Notes: generated by a model from the sequence alone, not told the origin. Shown: positions 25,827 to 34,129, counted from the stretch's first letter. The stretch: 64,000 nt of DNA from Butyrivibrio sp. Su6 (GCF_900108105.1 NZ_FNUR01000002.1:248001-312000), one strand, 5' to 3'. Made by a program: numbers and translations.

Positions 25827-26813
25827 ATGAGTACTAGAATTGGAATCCTGGGTTATGGAAACCTTGGTAAAGGTGTGGAACTTGCAGTTAAGGCCGCTCC
25901 GGATATGGAGCTTGTAGCTGTGTTTACAAGAAGAGATCCTTCTTCTTTAAAGATAGCAACAGAAGGTGTTCCTGTTGTTTCTGTTAAGGATGTTGCTGAT
26001 TACAAGGACAAGATTGATGTTATGATCCTTTGCGGAGGAAGTGCAACAGATCTTCCTGTTCAGACTCCTGAGTATGCAAAGCTTTTCAATGTAGTTGACA
26101 GCTTTGACACACACGCAAGAATTCCTGAGCATTTTGCAAACGTTGATGCTTCTGCAAAGGAAAGCGGCAAGATCGCAGTTATCTCATGTGGTTGGGATCC
26201 TGGAATGTTCTCACTTGCAAGAGTTTATTCAAATGCTATTCTTCCGGATGGAAAAGATTACACATTCTGGGGCAAGGGAGTATCTCAGGGACATTCAGAT
26301 GCTATCCGCAGAATTAAAGGCGTTAAGAATGCAAAGCAGTACACAATCCCTGTAGAGAGCGCTCTTGAGGCAGTTAGAAACGGAGAAAATCCTGAACTTA
26401 CAACAAGACAGAAGCACACAAGAGAGTGCTTTGTTGTTCTTGAGGAAGGTGCAGATGCTGCAGCAGTAGAAAAAGAGATCAAGGAAATGCCTAACTATTT
26501 TGCTGATTATGACACAACAGTTCATTTCATCAGCGAAGAAGAGCTTTTGAAGAACCACAGCGGAATGGCACACGGCGGATTTGTGTTCAGAAGCGGCAAG
26601 ACAGGCGCTGATAAAGAGCACAATCACATTATTGAATACAGCTTGAAGCTCGATTCAAATCCTGAATTTACAACAAGCGTTCTCGTAGCAGTTGCAAGAG
26701 CAGCAAAGCGTATGAACGACGAGGGACTTAAAGGATGCAAGACAATCCTTGATATTCCACCTGCTTATCTTTCAGACAAGAGTGGAGAAGAGCTTAGAGC
26801 ACATCTTCTTTGA
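25827..26813 (+). CDS. ddh: meso-Diaminopimelate dehydrogenase
   Basis: The 328-residue protein is a clear Ddh. It has an N-terminal Rossmann motif (IGILGYGNLGKGVELAV), then VVDSFDTHARIPEHF, ISCGWDPGMFSLAR and WGKGVSQGHSDAIRRIKGV. The enzyme makes meso-diaminopimelate from tetrahydrodipicolinate in one NADPH-dependent step, supplying lysine and peptidoglycan. Length and motifs are complete. AGGAGG precedes the ATG. The next gene starts 15 bases after the stop, which suggests an operon with the PP2C phosphatase and MetY. Confidence 0.93.
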   Translation: MSTRIGILGYGNLGKGVELAVKAAPDMELVAVFTRRDPSSLKIATEGVPVVSVKDVADYKDKIDVMILCGGSATDLPVQTPEYAKLFNVVDSFDTHARIPEHFANVDASAKESGKIAVISCGWDPGMFSLARVYSNAILPDGKDYTFWGKGVSQGHSDAIRRIKGVKNAKQYTIPVESALEAVRNGENPELTTRQKHTRECFVVLEEGADAAAVEKEIKEMPNYFADYDTTVHFISEEELLKNHSGMAHGGFVFRSGKTGADKEHNHIIEYSLKLDSNPEFTTSVLVAVARAAKRMNDEGLKGCKTILDIPPAYLSDKSGEELRAHLL

Positions 26814-26828
26814 TCCAGGGTATAAGTC

Positions 26829-28865
26829 ATGAAAACTAAGAAGCGACTGTCTATTAGAAGTAAAATACAGATCATGGTCATGGCGATCATTGTCGTAGCT
26901 CTTTTGATAACTAGCACAGTTAGTGTAATTAGCATGCTCAGAATCAGGTCGCAGGCAAAAGATATACTGACAGCCAGAATGGAGAGGAATCTTTCTAATA
27001 CAGTAGTGAACAAGGCAACTTTAGCCAATGCTGAGCTTCTTAGATATGCGGAATATACAAAAGCTCTTTCGGATTATATATCTGAGCTTTATGAATCGCC
27101 GGAGAAATATAAGCCAAGAGAGGTTCTGCCTCCGCAGCCACTTGATAATAACAAGGAAGTGATGAAAAGATATCTGGCTACAAGGGAGGTTTCCTACGAA
27201 GACGTTAAGGATGAGATAGGTCTTTTGGGAAATGCCGAGCAGATATTTGTCCCTGTGTACAACAGTGACATAAGCAATATTGTAGCTATTTATCTGAGCA
27301 CAAAGTCAGGTATTCAGATATCTTATGATGCTGATTCCGAGATGACGGCCAATAGTGATGGCAGCGAAGTTTATTACAACTATTACGGCAGAGTATGGTA
27401 TGACCTGGCCAGGGAAAAAGGACAGGTCTGCTTTACCGATGTCTATATGGATGATTATAACAGAGGCATGATGATCACATGTGCAGCGCCCTTTTATAGT
27501 GAGCTTGGCGAGTTCAAGGGCGTTGTGTGCATGGATATGCTTATTGACGATCTGTATTCAGCTATTGTTGATTTTGATGTTTTGGCAGGTGATGGCGACT
27601 ACGCTTTCATTGTGGATGGAAAAGGCTATGCAGTCTTGCCAAAATATAAGGACCTGAACATCAAAGATGACAAGGAGATGAATGATGAACTCATAGAAGC
27701 TATCATGTCCGGGGAAACAGGGGTAACTTATTCTGAAATATCAGATTGCTATTTTGCATATTCTCCAATAGAGAGTACCAATTGGAAATTATGCATCAGA
27801 GTGCCGCAGAGCATGATCTTGGAGCCGGTTCAGGATATGAGTTCCAAGATTCTTACAAGCATGGTCTGGTTTATTCTTATTTTTATCCTGGTAATCTTCA
27901 TGATCACAGCCATAGTGAGAAGCTTTGCATTGAATTTTACGGAGCCGCTTTTTGCGCTCAGGAAAGATGCAGAAGAGATCAGTAACGGAAATCTCGAGCA
28001 TGTGGCCAAGATTTATAGTAATGATGAGATTGGAGATCTTGCTGTAAGTTTTAACAACATGGCTATTTCTCTTAAGGATTACATTGCCAATCTGACAGCT
28101 ATGACTGCTGAAAAAGAGAGGATCGGAGCGGAGCTTTCTGTAGCCACTAAGATTCAGGAAGATATGCTTCCCAGAAAATTCCCGGCGTTTCCAGATAGGC
28201 ATGAATTTGACCTTCATGCGACCATGGATCCTGCTAAAGAAGTTGGTGGCGATTTTTATGATTTCTTTTTACTGGATGATGATCATATAGTTCTGGTAAT
28301 GGCTGATGTTTCCGGAAAGGGAGTTCCGGCGGCACTTTTCATGGTCATTGCCAAGACACTTATCAAGAACAGGGCGTTTATGGGTGGTTCTCCTTCAGAG
28401 ATTCTAGAGTATACCAATGAACAGCTTTGCAGCAGTAATGATTCGGAGATGTTTGTTACTGTGTGGTTAGCTATAATTGAGATTTCTACAGGAAAAGGAA
28501 TTGCTGCCAATGCAGGTCATGAGCATCCTGCCATAAAAAGAGCCGGTGGCGACTATGAGCTTGTGGAGTATCGCCATTCACCTGCTGTAGCTACAATTGA
28601 AGGCTTGCATTTTAAGGAGCATGAATTTGAGCTTCATCCAGGGGACAATATTTTTGTTTATACGGATGGAGTACCTGAAGCAACAAATGCAGAGAATGAG
28701 CTCTTTGGAAATGAACGGATGCTTGAAGCTCTCAACAGGAAAAAAGATAGCAATTCTGCAGAAATATTAGACAATATGAAGCTGGCGATAGATGAGTTTG
28801 TCGGGGAGGCACCTCAGTTTGATGACATAACTATGCTGGCATTTAGATATTTTGGAAAACAATAA
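26829..28865 (+). CDS. Membrane sensor PP2C-type phosphatase (dCache-HAMP-SpoIIE)
   Basis: The 678-residue protein starts with a membrane segment (about 14-36), has an extracytoplasmic dCache-like domain (about 45-335), a second membrane segment (about 340-362), a HAMP linker (about 365-425, NDEIGDLAVSFNNMA) and a C-terminal PP2C/SpoIIE domain (about 445-678). The phosphatase metal motifs are visible: EVGGDFYDFF, VMADVSGKGVPAALFM, and a late DDITMLAF. Such RsbU-like proteins control partner-switching (anti-anti-sigma) pathways from outside signals. No partner gene is nearby. The gene sits between ddh and metY with gaps of 15 and 11 bases. Confidence 0.87.
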   Translation: MKTKKRLSIRSKIQIMVMAIIVVALLITSTVSVISMLRIRSQAKDILTARMERNLSNTVVNKATLANAELLRYAEYTKALSDYISELYESPEKYKPREVLPPQPLDNNKEVMKRYLATREVSYEDVKDEIGLLGNAEQIFVPVYNSDISNIVAIYLSTKSGIQISYDADSEMTANSDGSEVYYNYYGRVWYDLAREKGQVCFTDVYMDDYNRGMMITCAAPFYSELGEFKGVVCMDMLIDDLYSAIVDFDVLAGDGDYAFIVDGKGYAVLPKYKDLNIKDDKEMNDELIEAIMSGETGVTYSEISDCYFAYSPIESTNWKLCIRVPQSMILEPVQDMSSKILTSMVWFILIFILVIFMITAIVRSFALNFTEPLFALRKDAEEISNGNLEHVAKIYSNDEIGDLAVSFNNMAISLKDYIANLTAMTAEKERIGAELSVATKIQEDMLPRKFPAFPDRHEFDLHATMDPAKEVGGDFYDFFLLDDDHIVLVMADVSGKGVPAALFMVIAKTLIKNRAFMGGSPSEILEYTNEQLCSSNDSEMFVTVWLAIIEISTGKGIAANAGHEHPAIKRAGGDYELVEYRHSPAVATIEGLHFKEHEFELHPGDNIFVYTDGVPEATNAENELFGNERMLEALNRKKDSNSAEILDNMKLAIDEFVGEAPQFDDITMLAFRYFGKQ

Positions 28866-28876
28866 CGGAGGATAGT

Positions 28877-30154
28877 ATGAACAACCAGAAAATTGGAACA
28901 AAATGTGTGCAGGCGGGATACAGACCGGGAAACGGAGAACCTCGTCAGATACCTATTATTCAGTCAACAACATTTAAGTATGACACAAGCGAAGATATGG
29001 GTAAATTATTTGACCTTGAGGCTTCAGGATATTTTTACACAAGACTTCAGAACCCTACAAATGACCACGTTGCTGCAAAGATTGCAGCATTGGAAGGTGG
29101 AAGCGCAGCAATGCTCACTTCTTCAGGTCAGGCAGCTAACTTCTTTGCACTGTTCAATATCTGCGAGTGCGGAAGTCACATTGTAGCTTCTTCTTCAATC
29201 TATGGAGGAACATTTAATCTTATCGCTGTAACAATGGCTAAGATGGGAATTGAAGTTACATTTGTTTCACCTGATGCTGATGAGGAGGAACTCAACGCAG
29301 CATTTAAGGAAAACACAAGAGCAATGTTTGGTGAGACAATTGCAAACCCTGCTCTTACAGTTCTTGATATCGAGAAATTTGCGAAGGTTGCACATGCTCA
29401 TGGCGTGCCACTTATCGTTGATAATACTTTCCCAACTCCTGTAAACTGCAGACCTATCGAGTGGGGAGCTGATATCGTAACACATTCTACAACAAAGTAC
29501 ATGGACGGCCACGGGGCAGCAGTTGGCGGAGCTATTGTTGATGCCGGCAAGTTTGACTGGATGGCTCATGCTGATAAGTTCCCGGGTCTTACACAGCCTG
29601 ATGAGTCTTATCACGGAATTATTTACGCAGAAAAATTCGGCAAAGAAGGTGCATTTATCACAAAGTGCACATCACAGCTTATGAGAGACTTTGGGTGCAT
29701 CCAGTCTCCACAGAATGCATTTATCCTTAATCTCGGACTTGAGTCTTTGCATGTTCGCATGCCAAAGCATGTTGAAAACGGACTTGCAGTAGCTAAATTC
29801 CTAGAAGGTCACAAGAAAGTCGTTAAGGTTAATTATCCGGGACTTGAATCAGACAAGTACTATGAGCTTGCCAAGAAGTATCTACCAAACGGTGGATGCG
29901 GCGTAGTATCCTTTGAACTTGAAGGTGGAAGAGCCGCAGCAGAAAGCTTCATGAAGAAGCTTAAGATCGCCGCGATCGAAACTCACGTTGCCGATGCAAG
30001 AACATGTTGCCTTAACCCTGCAACATCTACACATCGTCAGCTTACTGATGAACAGCTTGAGGCAGCAGGTATCCCTGCAGGCCTTATCAGAATCTCCTGC
30101 GGACTTGAAGACTCTGCAGATCTTATCGCAGACATCGCTCAGGCATTGGAGTAA
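28877..30154 (+). CDS. metY: O-acetylhomoserine sulfhydrylase
   Basis: The 425-residue protein is a Cys/Met-metabolism PLP enzyme of the MetY type. Features include FKYDTSEDMGKLFDLE, YTRLQNPTND, SSGQAANFFAL, VDNTFPTPVNCRP and the Schiff-base Lys207 in THSTTKYMDGHG. It makes homocysteine from O-acetylhomoserine and sulfide. CGGAGG precedes the ATG. It is the last gene of the ddh unit and is followed by a strong terminator. Confidence 0.93.
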   Translation: MNNQKIGTKCVQAGYRPGNGEPRQIPIIQSTTFKYDTSEDMGKLFDLEASGYFYTRLQNPTNDHVAAKIAALEGGSAAMLTSSGQAANFFALFNICECGSHIVASSSIYGGTFNLIAVTMAKMGIEVTFVSPDADEEELNAAFKENTRAMFGETIANPALTVLDIEKFAKVAHAHGVPLIVDNTFPTPVNCRPIEWGADIVTHSTTKYMDGHGAAVGGAIVDAGKFDWMAHADKFPGLTQPDESYHGIIYAEKFGKEGAFITKCTSQLMRDFGCIQSPQNAFILNLGLESLHVRMPKHVENGLAVAKFLEGHKKVVKVNYPGLESDKYYELAKKYLPNGGCGVVSFELEGGRAAAESFMKKLKIAAIETHVADARTCCLNPATSTHRQLTDEQLEAAGIPAGLIRISCGLEDSADLIADIAQALE

Positions 30155-30183
30155 TAAAAATTGAATTGTATTGATTTACATTT

Positions 30184-30214
30184 AAAATTGACCCCTAGTG
30201 GGTCAATTTTTTTT
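30184..30214 (+). terminator. Rho-independent terminator after metY
   Basis: AAAATTGACCC (30184-30194), a five-base loop and GGGTCAATTTT (30200-30210) form a perfect 11-base-pair stem followed by further T residues. It ends the ddh-PP2C-metY transcript before the palindromic region. Confidence 0.9.
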
Positions 30215-30253
30215 GACAAGCAACAATTGGTAAGTAATTGGCTCTGTACGCCA

Positions 30254-30379
30254 CCATTGACTGAGCCTGAGGAAAACGCCTTGGTCTGCGAGCCGACGGT
30301 GAGGATGATGGGAACAGTAGATAGATTCATGCACCGTCGGATTCAGCATTGTAGCGTTTTCCTCAAAACCCGTCAATGG
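30254..30379. repeat. Nested hairpin with symmetric internal loops, left arm
   Basis: Three paired blocks are nested: CCATTGAC (30254-30261) with GTCAATGG (30372-30379), TGAGGAAAACGC (30268-30279) with GCGTTTTCCTCA (30354-30365), and CCGACGGTG (30293-30301) with CACCGTCGG (30332-30340). The unpaired gaps are symmetric, 6/6 and 13/13 bases, around a 30-base apical loop. Confidence 0.85.
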
Positions 30380-30442
30380 CAAGCACCTTCGGTGTGGCTG
30401 CTTTTAATTGCCTCTGGATCTGAATCCAGGAACAGTAGGGCG

Positions 30443-30502
30443 GCTACTTTCAAGGATATGTATGGCTATGAGCAGCCAGGGTGCTACTTTCAAGGATGTG
30501 TA
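30443..30502 (+). repeat. Two direct copies of a 20-base motif
   Basis: GCTACTTTCAAGGATATGTA (30443-30462) recurs with one change at 30483-30502, offset 40 bases. A reverse-complement copy with one change lies in the right arm at about 30934-30953, and a partial one at 30901-30912. Confidence 0.75.
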
Positions 30503-30576
30503 GTGCTATATGCTCATTTTATTGTGATAATTGGTTTATTGTAACATGCGAGGATACGCCTGCATGGATACCATGC

Positions 30577-30780
30577 TATTACTTAAAAACATGACCTAAT
30601 TAGCTTTTTCCCCTGTCTAGGTCATGTTTTTTGGTGTAATATCGCTGTGCTATTACAAAAATTATGACCTATTCTGTGTTTTTCTTTTATTTAGGTCATG
30701 TTTTTTATTGTGATATTGTTAAAATATTACAAAATTCATGACCTATTCCGTGTTTTTCTTTTGTTTAGGTCATATTTCTG
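30577..30780 (+). repeat. Three tandem 73-74-base hairpin units
   Basis: Each unit has TATTAC (30577, 30651, 30725), then ATGACCTA (30591, 30664, 30738), a T-rich loop of about 20 bases, and TAGGTCAT (30618, 30692, 30766). The first two are followed by six T residues, so they look like terminators on the plus strand; the third has a broken T-tract. GTAATA- or GTGATA-type sequences between units can pair with the next TATTAC. A 73.5-base period is seven helical turns, so the sites would lie on one face of the DNA. Confidence 0.8.
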
Positions 30781-31017
30781 GCAGGTATAGGTGTTGCTGG
30801 TGGTCAGCCATTTATCCTACACTTCCGGATTGTAACAGTAAAAATGGGCATATAGCGATTTTTTTAGCATCCGCATCTACTTTGCTAAACCCTCCACATT
30901 ACTGAAAGTAGCCATCCCTACAATTACTATCCCTACATATCCTTGAAACTAGCCACTTCTACTGTTCTCGGAATTGGATCCCGAGGCACCTTACCCCAGC
31001 CACACCGAAGGTGCTTG

Positions 31018-31143
31018 CCGTTGACGGGGGCTGAGGAAAACGCTACAATGCTGAATCCGACGGTGCATGAATCTAATTACTGTTCCCATCATCCTCACCG
31101 TCGGCAGGACTGGCAGGGCGTTTTCCTCAGGTTCAGTCAATGG
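31018..31143. repeat. Nested hairpin with symmetric internal loops, right arm
   Basis: This is the inverted counterpart of the left-arm hairpin with identical geometry: CCGTTGAC (31018-31025) with GTCAATGG (31136-31143), TGAGGAAAACGC (31032-31043) with GCGTTTTCCTCA (31118-31129), and CCGACGGTG (31057-31065) with CACCGTCGG (31096-31104). Gaps are again 6/6 and 13/13 with a 30-base loop. One 13-base internal loop side is identical to the left arm's and the other differs. Confidence 0.85.
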
Positions 31144-31244
31144 TGGCGTACGGAGCCGCAATCTAAACATTTATAAAAAATTAAAGTATCGTTTCCAATA
31201 TGTATATTTGTTATCATGTGATTTATTCTATAAAGGATGAACTG

Positions 31245-31282
31245 AAAACTAAAGAATGCTTACGTCACTGGCGTAAGCATTC
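31245..31282 (-). terminator. Terminator of the NAD salvage operon
   Basis: GAATGCTTACG (31254-31264) and CGTAAGCATTC (31272-31282) form a perfect 11-base-pair stem with a 7-base loop. On the minus strand it is followed by TTTAGTTTT. It lies 46 bases after the nadE stop. Confidence 0.82.
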
Positions 31283-31327
31283 GTAACAAAGATCAAATTA
31301 TTAGAACCGTCTCCACTGTCTTTTACC

Positions 31328-32074
31328 TTAACTCTGTCGATAGGTTGGTATGGTTTGAAGTTTATGAAGGTTGATCGCGTGAAGGTGATCAATCTTCTTT
31401 TTTGTTTCCTCATCTTCACAGATGCCTGTGAGGACGTATTTATCAAGAGTATCGTAGGTGAAGCCGAGTTTGTCTTCATCTGACATTCCGCTAAGTCCAT
31501 CTGATGGAGTCTTGTGAATAAGGTCAGATGGAAGACCAAGCTCATCGCCGATGGCACGCATCTGGCACACAAGGAAGTCAGAGCAGGGGCTAAAGTCACC
31601 TGCAGCGTCGCCGTATTTGGTTGAATAGCCAACATAGTCTTCTGAGGCATTGCAGGTGTTGGCAACGCGGCCTCCGTTTGGAAGAGACTGGGCAATGGCA
31701 TAGAGTGTAGCCATGCGGATCCTGGGCGGTGTGTTGATCATGGCATCTTTTGAAAGAGTGACGCCGGCTGCTTCTAAAGCTTTTTTCTCACCTTCAACTG
31801 CAGGGTGGATGTTCACGATATGTGACTTTATTCCAAGTATCTCAGCGACTTTTTTTGAATCATCAATATCTTTCTGCTCTCCGTCAGGCATAAGAACGCC
31901 GACAACTCTATCTTTTCCAATAGCTCTTACTAAGAGAGCAGCAACTATTGTTGAGTCTTTTCCGCCGGATAAACCAATGACAGCGCTGGCCTTTGGACCA
32001 TTGTTGTCGAACCACTCTTTGATCCAGGCTGTTATGTTTTCAATTTCTTTTTTAGCATTAAAATCTCTTATCAT
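31328..32074 (-). CDS. nadE: NAD+ synthetase, ammonia-dependent
   Basis: The 248-residue protein has the PP-loop SGGKDS (36-41), LMPDGEQKDIDDSKKVAEILG, CNASEDYVGYSTKYGDAAGDF and KTPSDGLSGMSDEDKLGFTYD, all standard in NadE. It lacks the N-terminal glutaminase domain, so it should use free ammonia to amidate NaAD to NAD+. The ATG at 32074 overlaps the pncB stop as ATGA, so translation is probably coupled. The open frame extends 23 residues upstream, but those lie inside pncB and have no support. Confidence 0.92.
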   Translation of the reverse strand: MIRDFNAKKEIENITAWIKEWFDNNGPKASAVIGLSGGKDSTIVAALLVRAIGKDRVVGVLMPDGEQKDIDDSKKVAEILGIKSHIVNIHPAVEGEKKALEAAGVTLSKDAMINTPPRIRMATLYAIAQSLPNGGRVANTCNASEDYVGYSTKYGDAAGDFSPCSDFLVCQMRAIGDELGLPSDLIHKTPSDGLSGMSDEDKLGFTYDTLDKYVLTGICEDEETKKKIDHLHAINLHKLQTIPTYRQS

Positions 32075-33276
32075 ATGGCTTCGTTCTCCATTCTCCAATC
32101 GATGCATCTCTGCAGATAATCGACGTATGCAGGATTTTTGCACATTCCCTTGCCTTCAACATCAGAGATCTTGGCAACGTCCTGACCATTGCAGGCTGTT
32201 GTCTTCATTACGATGTTAAGAGGCGGAACTTTTGTGTCGTTGGCAATATAGGTACCGATTCCAAAAGCAACCTTAGCCTTTCCGTTAAAGTGGGCAAAGA
32301 TATCATTGGCGCGCTTGAAATCAAGGCTGTCGCTGAAGAGAAGAGTCTTTGTCTTAGGATCAATTCCAAGGCTCTCATAGTGCTTTATCATCTTTTCACC
32401 CCATTCAAATGGATCGCCACTGTCGTGTCTTACGCCTGAGAAAAGAGTTGAATATGTGAGCTGGAAGTCGCGAAGGAAACAGTCTGTTGTTATAGCATCT
32501 GTAAGAGCTGTTCCGTTAAGAATTCCATATTCTTTTACCCAATAATCGAGAGCATACCAGTTGGAGTATGCCGGATTGTGCTTGTGGTTACCCTGGCCGA
32601 CACACATGATCCATTCGTGAGCCATTGTTCCTACAGGAGTTACATTTAAAAGCTTTGCAAGATATACATTTGATGTTCCTACAAAGATTGAACCGTCGAG
32701 CTTGGCATTTTTGAGTTTCATTACAGCAAGCTCCTGGGCTTCAGCAGAAAGGCGTCTTCTTAGACCGAACTCACTGAATGCACCAATCTTGTAAGTGCCG
32801 CTTGTGAGCATTGAAATCTTTTCATCAAGTTTTTCTTCAAATGATGTGAAGAGCTCATCATAGTCATATGCCATACGGAAGTATACTTCATTTACAATGG
32901 CAAGAGTTGGAATCTCATACATGGATGTGTTGAGCCAGGTTCCGTTTGTCTCGATTGAAAGCCCGCATGGAGCGTCGGTTCCAATTGTGAAATCCTCATA
33001 TCTTGGATGCCATAAACGAAGGAAATCCACATAAGATTTTTTTATCCATTTAATTCCTGCAAGGTATGCAAGTTCATCCTCATCGAAATTGAGGTCACAG
33101 TATGCGTAGATCTGACGCTTGATCTCTTCAACCATTTCAGGTGTGAACTTCACGTCAGTATTTCTGCATTTGAATGACCAGGTTGTGGTGTAGTCAGGAA
33201 AGTTGTGATAGATAGCCTGACCCATAGAAAATTTGTAAAGATCTGTTTCAAGTAAACTTTCAATAATGTTTTTCAT
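32071..33276 (-). CDS. pncB: Nicotinate phosphoribosyltransferase
   Basis: The 401-residue protein is a full-length PncB: an N-terminal LLETDLYKFSMGQAIYHNFPD, the catalytic-region FGLRRRLSAEAQE, GTSNVYLAKLLNVTPVGTMAHEWIM, and SGVRHDSGDPFEWGEK. It converts nicotinate and PRPP to nicotinate mononucleotide. AGGGGA precedes the ATG. It is the middle gene of the NAD salvage operon; the upstream adenylyltransferase ends 64 bases before it, and nadE overlaps its stop. Confidence 0.92.
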   Translation of the reverse strand: MKNIIESLLETDLYKFSMGQAIYHNFPDYTTTWSFKCRNTDVKFTPEMVEEIKRQIYAYCDLNFDEDELAYLAGIKWIKKSYVDFLRLWHPRYEDFTIGTDAPCGLSIETNGTWLNTSMYEIPTLAIVNEVYFRMAYDYDELFTSFEEKLDEKISMLTSGTYKIGAFSEFGLRRRLSAEAQELAVMKLKNAKLDGSIFVGTSNVYLAKLLNVTPVGTMAHEWIMCVGQGNHKHNPAYSNWYALDYWVKEYGILNGTALTDAITTDCFLRDFQLTYSTLFSGVRHDSGDPFEWGEKMIKHYESLGIDPKTKTLLFSDSLDFKRANDIFAHFNGKAKVAFGIGTYIANDTKVPPLNIVMKTTACNGQDVAKISDVEGKGMCKNPAYVDYLQRCIDWRMENEAI

Positions 33277-33340
33277 GATAGTATCCCCTAAGAAAAATGA
33301 TATTTATATTTGTTGTTTCTTATTTTCGTTATGCTGTGCT

Positions 33341-33856
33341 TTATTTAAGCATTCCAGTATCTTCCAGGTAATTTCTGAACGCCTCATTGATGTCATCTGC
33401 GTGGATTGTGGGATTGTTTCGAATCTCAGTTCCGGATACACGTATGACTGCTCTGTCTACAAGATTGAATGTGTGGTCCGGATATATTTTTCCAAGTTTA
33501 TCTATGTAAGATGGTTCTCCGGTATACCAGTTAAAGTGTGCGCTATCCGGCGAAATATTGGCCTGTTCAAACAGTTCGTTTCCCCATAAAACCCAGTTTT
33601 CGTGGGTGAATGTGCCATCTAGCCCAAGCTTTTTGTCATCGATTTTTACAACTATTACTCGTGGATCATCTTGGAACATTTCTGTGACGATTTTAAATCT
33701 GGTGGCAAAGTCCAGAAAATCTTTGCCCCTGTCAGCCTGATATCCGCATACTGCCAGTATTAGCCTGTCATTTTCTAAAAGAGCTCTTTTGATAAGGGAC
33801 TCATGTCCCTTGTGCATAGGTATGAAACAACCAAAAACAATTCCGATGTTCTGCAT
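33341..33856 (-). CDS. NadR/NadM-like nicotinamide-nucleotide adenylyltransferase
   Basis: The 171-residue nucleotidyltransferase has the HxGH-type motif GCFIPMHKGH (9-18) and a C-terminal VSGTEIRNNP that matches the ISTxxR/SGTxIR nucleotide-binding motif. It resembles the adenylyltransferase domain of NadR without the helix-turn-helix or the ribosylnicotinamide kinase domain. Next to pncB and nadE, adenylation of nicotinate mononucleotide to NaAD is the natural role. GGAG six bases before the ATG at 33856 supports that start over an in-frame TTG four codons upstream. Confidence 0.82.
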   Translation of the reverse strand: MQNIGIVFGCFIPMHKGHESLIKRALLENDRLILAVCGYQADRGKDFLDFATRFKIVTEMFQDDPRVIVVKIDDKKLGLDGTFTHENWVLWGNELFEQANISPDSAHFNWYTGEPSYIDKLGKIYPDHTFNLVDRAVIRVSGTEIRNNPTIHADDINEAFRNYLEDTGMLK

Positions 33857-34129
33857 TGCTGTCTCCAAAAGATATGTGACGTGAATTTAAGTACCACACC
33901 ATCATATCACACTCTGAGACGGAGTATAGGTATTTTTGGGACAAAAAAGCTTACAAATAGGAAAAATTCAGTGATTATCATATTTTAATTAAGAAAATAG
34001 AAAATGCCACATTGTTCATAGGAAAGTGTCCTTGAGGATGAACATAGATTCAGTGCATCATGTAAAAGTAAAAATATAGGAAATTCAAAGATGGAAGAAA
34101 AGACACATAAACTGAAGGTGGAAATTATT

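Larger units (their letters stand above)
30240..31157. repeat. Large imperfect palindromic non-coding element (about 0.92 kb)
   Basis: The outer ends match as inverted copies: GTACGCCACCATTGACTGA at 30246-30264 and its complement at about 31133-31151. Long stretches of the two arms are exact complements. For example, 43 bases from 30323-30365 equal the complement of 31032-31074, and 23 bases from 30378-30400 equal the complement of about 30997-31019. Similarity continues inward, with gaps, to about 30525 and 30840. Each arm contains its own nested hairpin, and the centre holds three tandem hairpin units. No open frame in it has a ribosome binding site and a family-like protein. Between 30155 and 31253 I see no gene. 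The origin is unknown; it has no transposase or target-site duplication that I can identify. Confidence 0.85.

Noticed and set aside
28866..28876. SAM riboswitch or T-box before metY
   Set aside because: Only 11 bases separate metY from the preceding gene.
30270..30285. Catabolite-responsive cre site (GGAAAACGC)
   Set aside because: Two or more mismatches to the consensus, and the sequence is better explained as a stem of the nested hairpin.
30577..30780. CRISPR array
   Set aside because: Only three units, with palindromic units of 73-74 bases and no unique spacers or cas genes.
30240..31157. Insertion sequence or integron attC site
   Set aside because: No transposase or integrase frame and no clear target duplication; the hairpins are much larger than attC sites.
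30161..31176. Open frames of 60-130 codons inside the palindromic region
   Set aside because: None has a ribosome binding site or a family-like protein, and they run across inverted repeats and hairpins.
31249..31701. 150-codon minus-strand frame at the nadE 3' end
   Set aside because: It is a shadow of nadE in another frame; the nadE motifs are in the frame ending at 31328.
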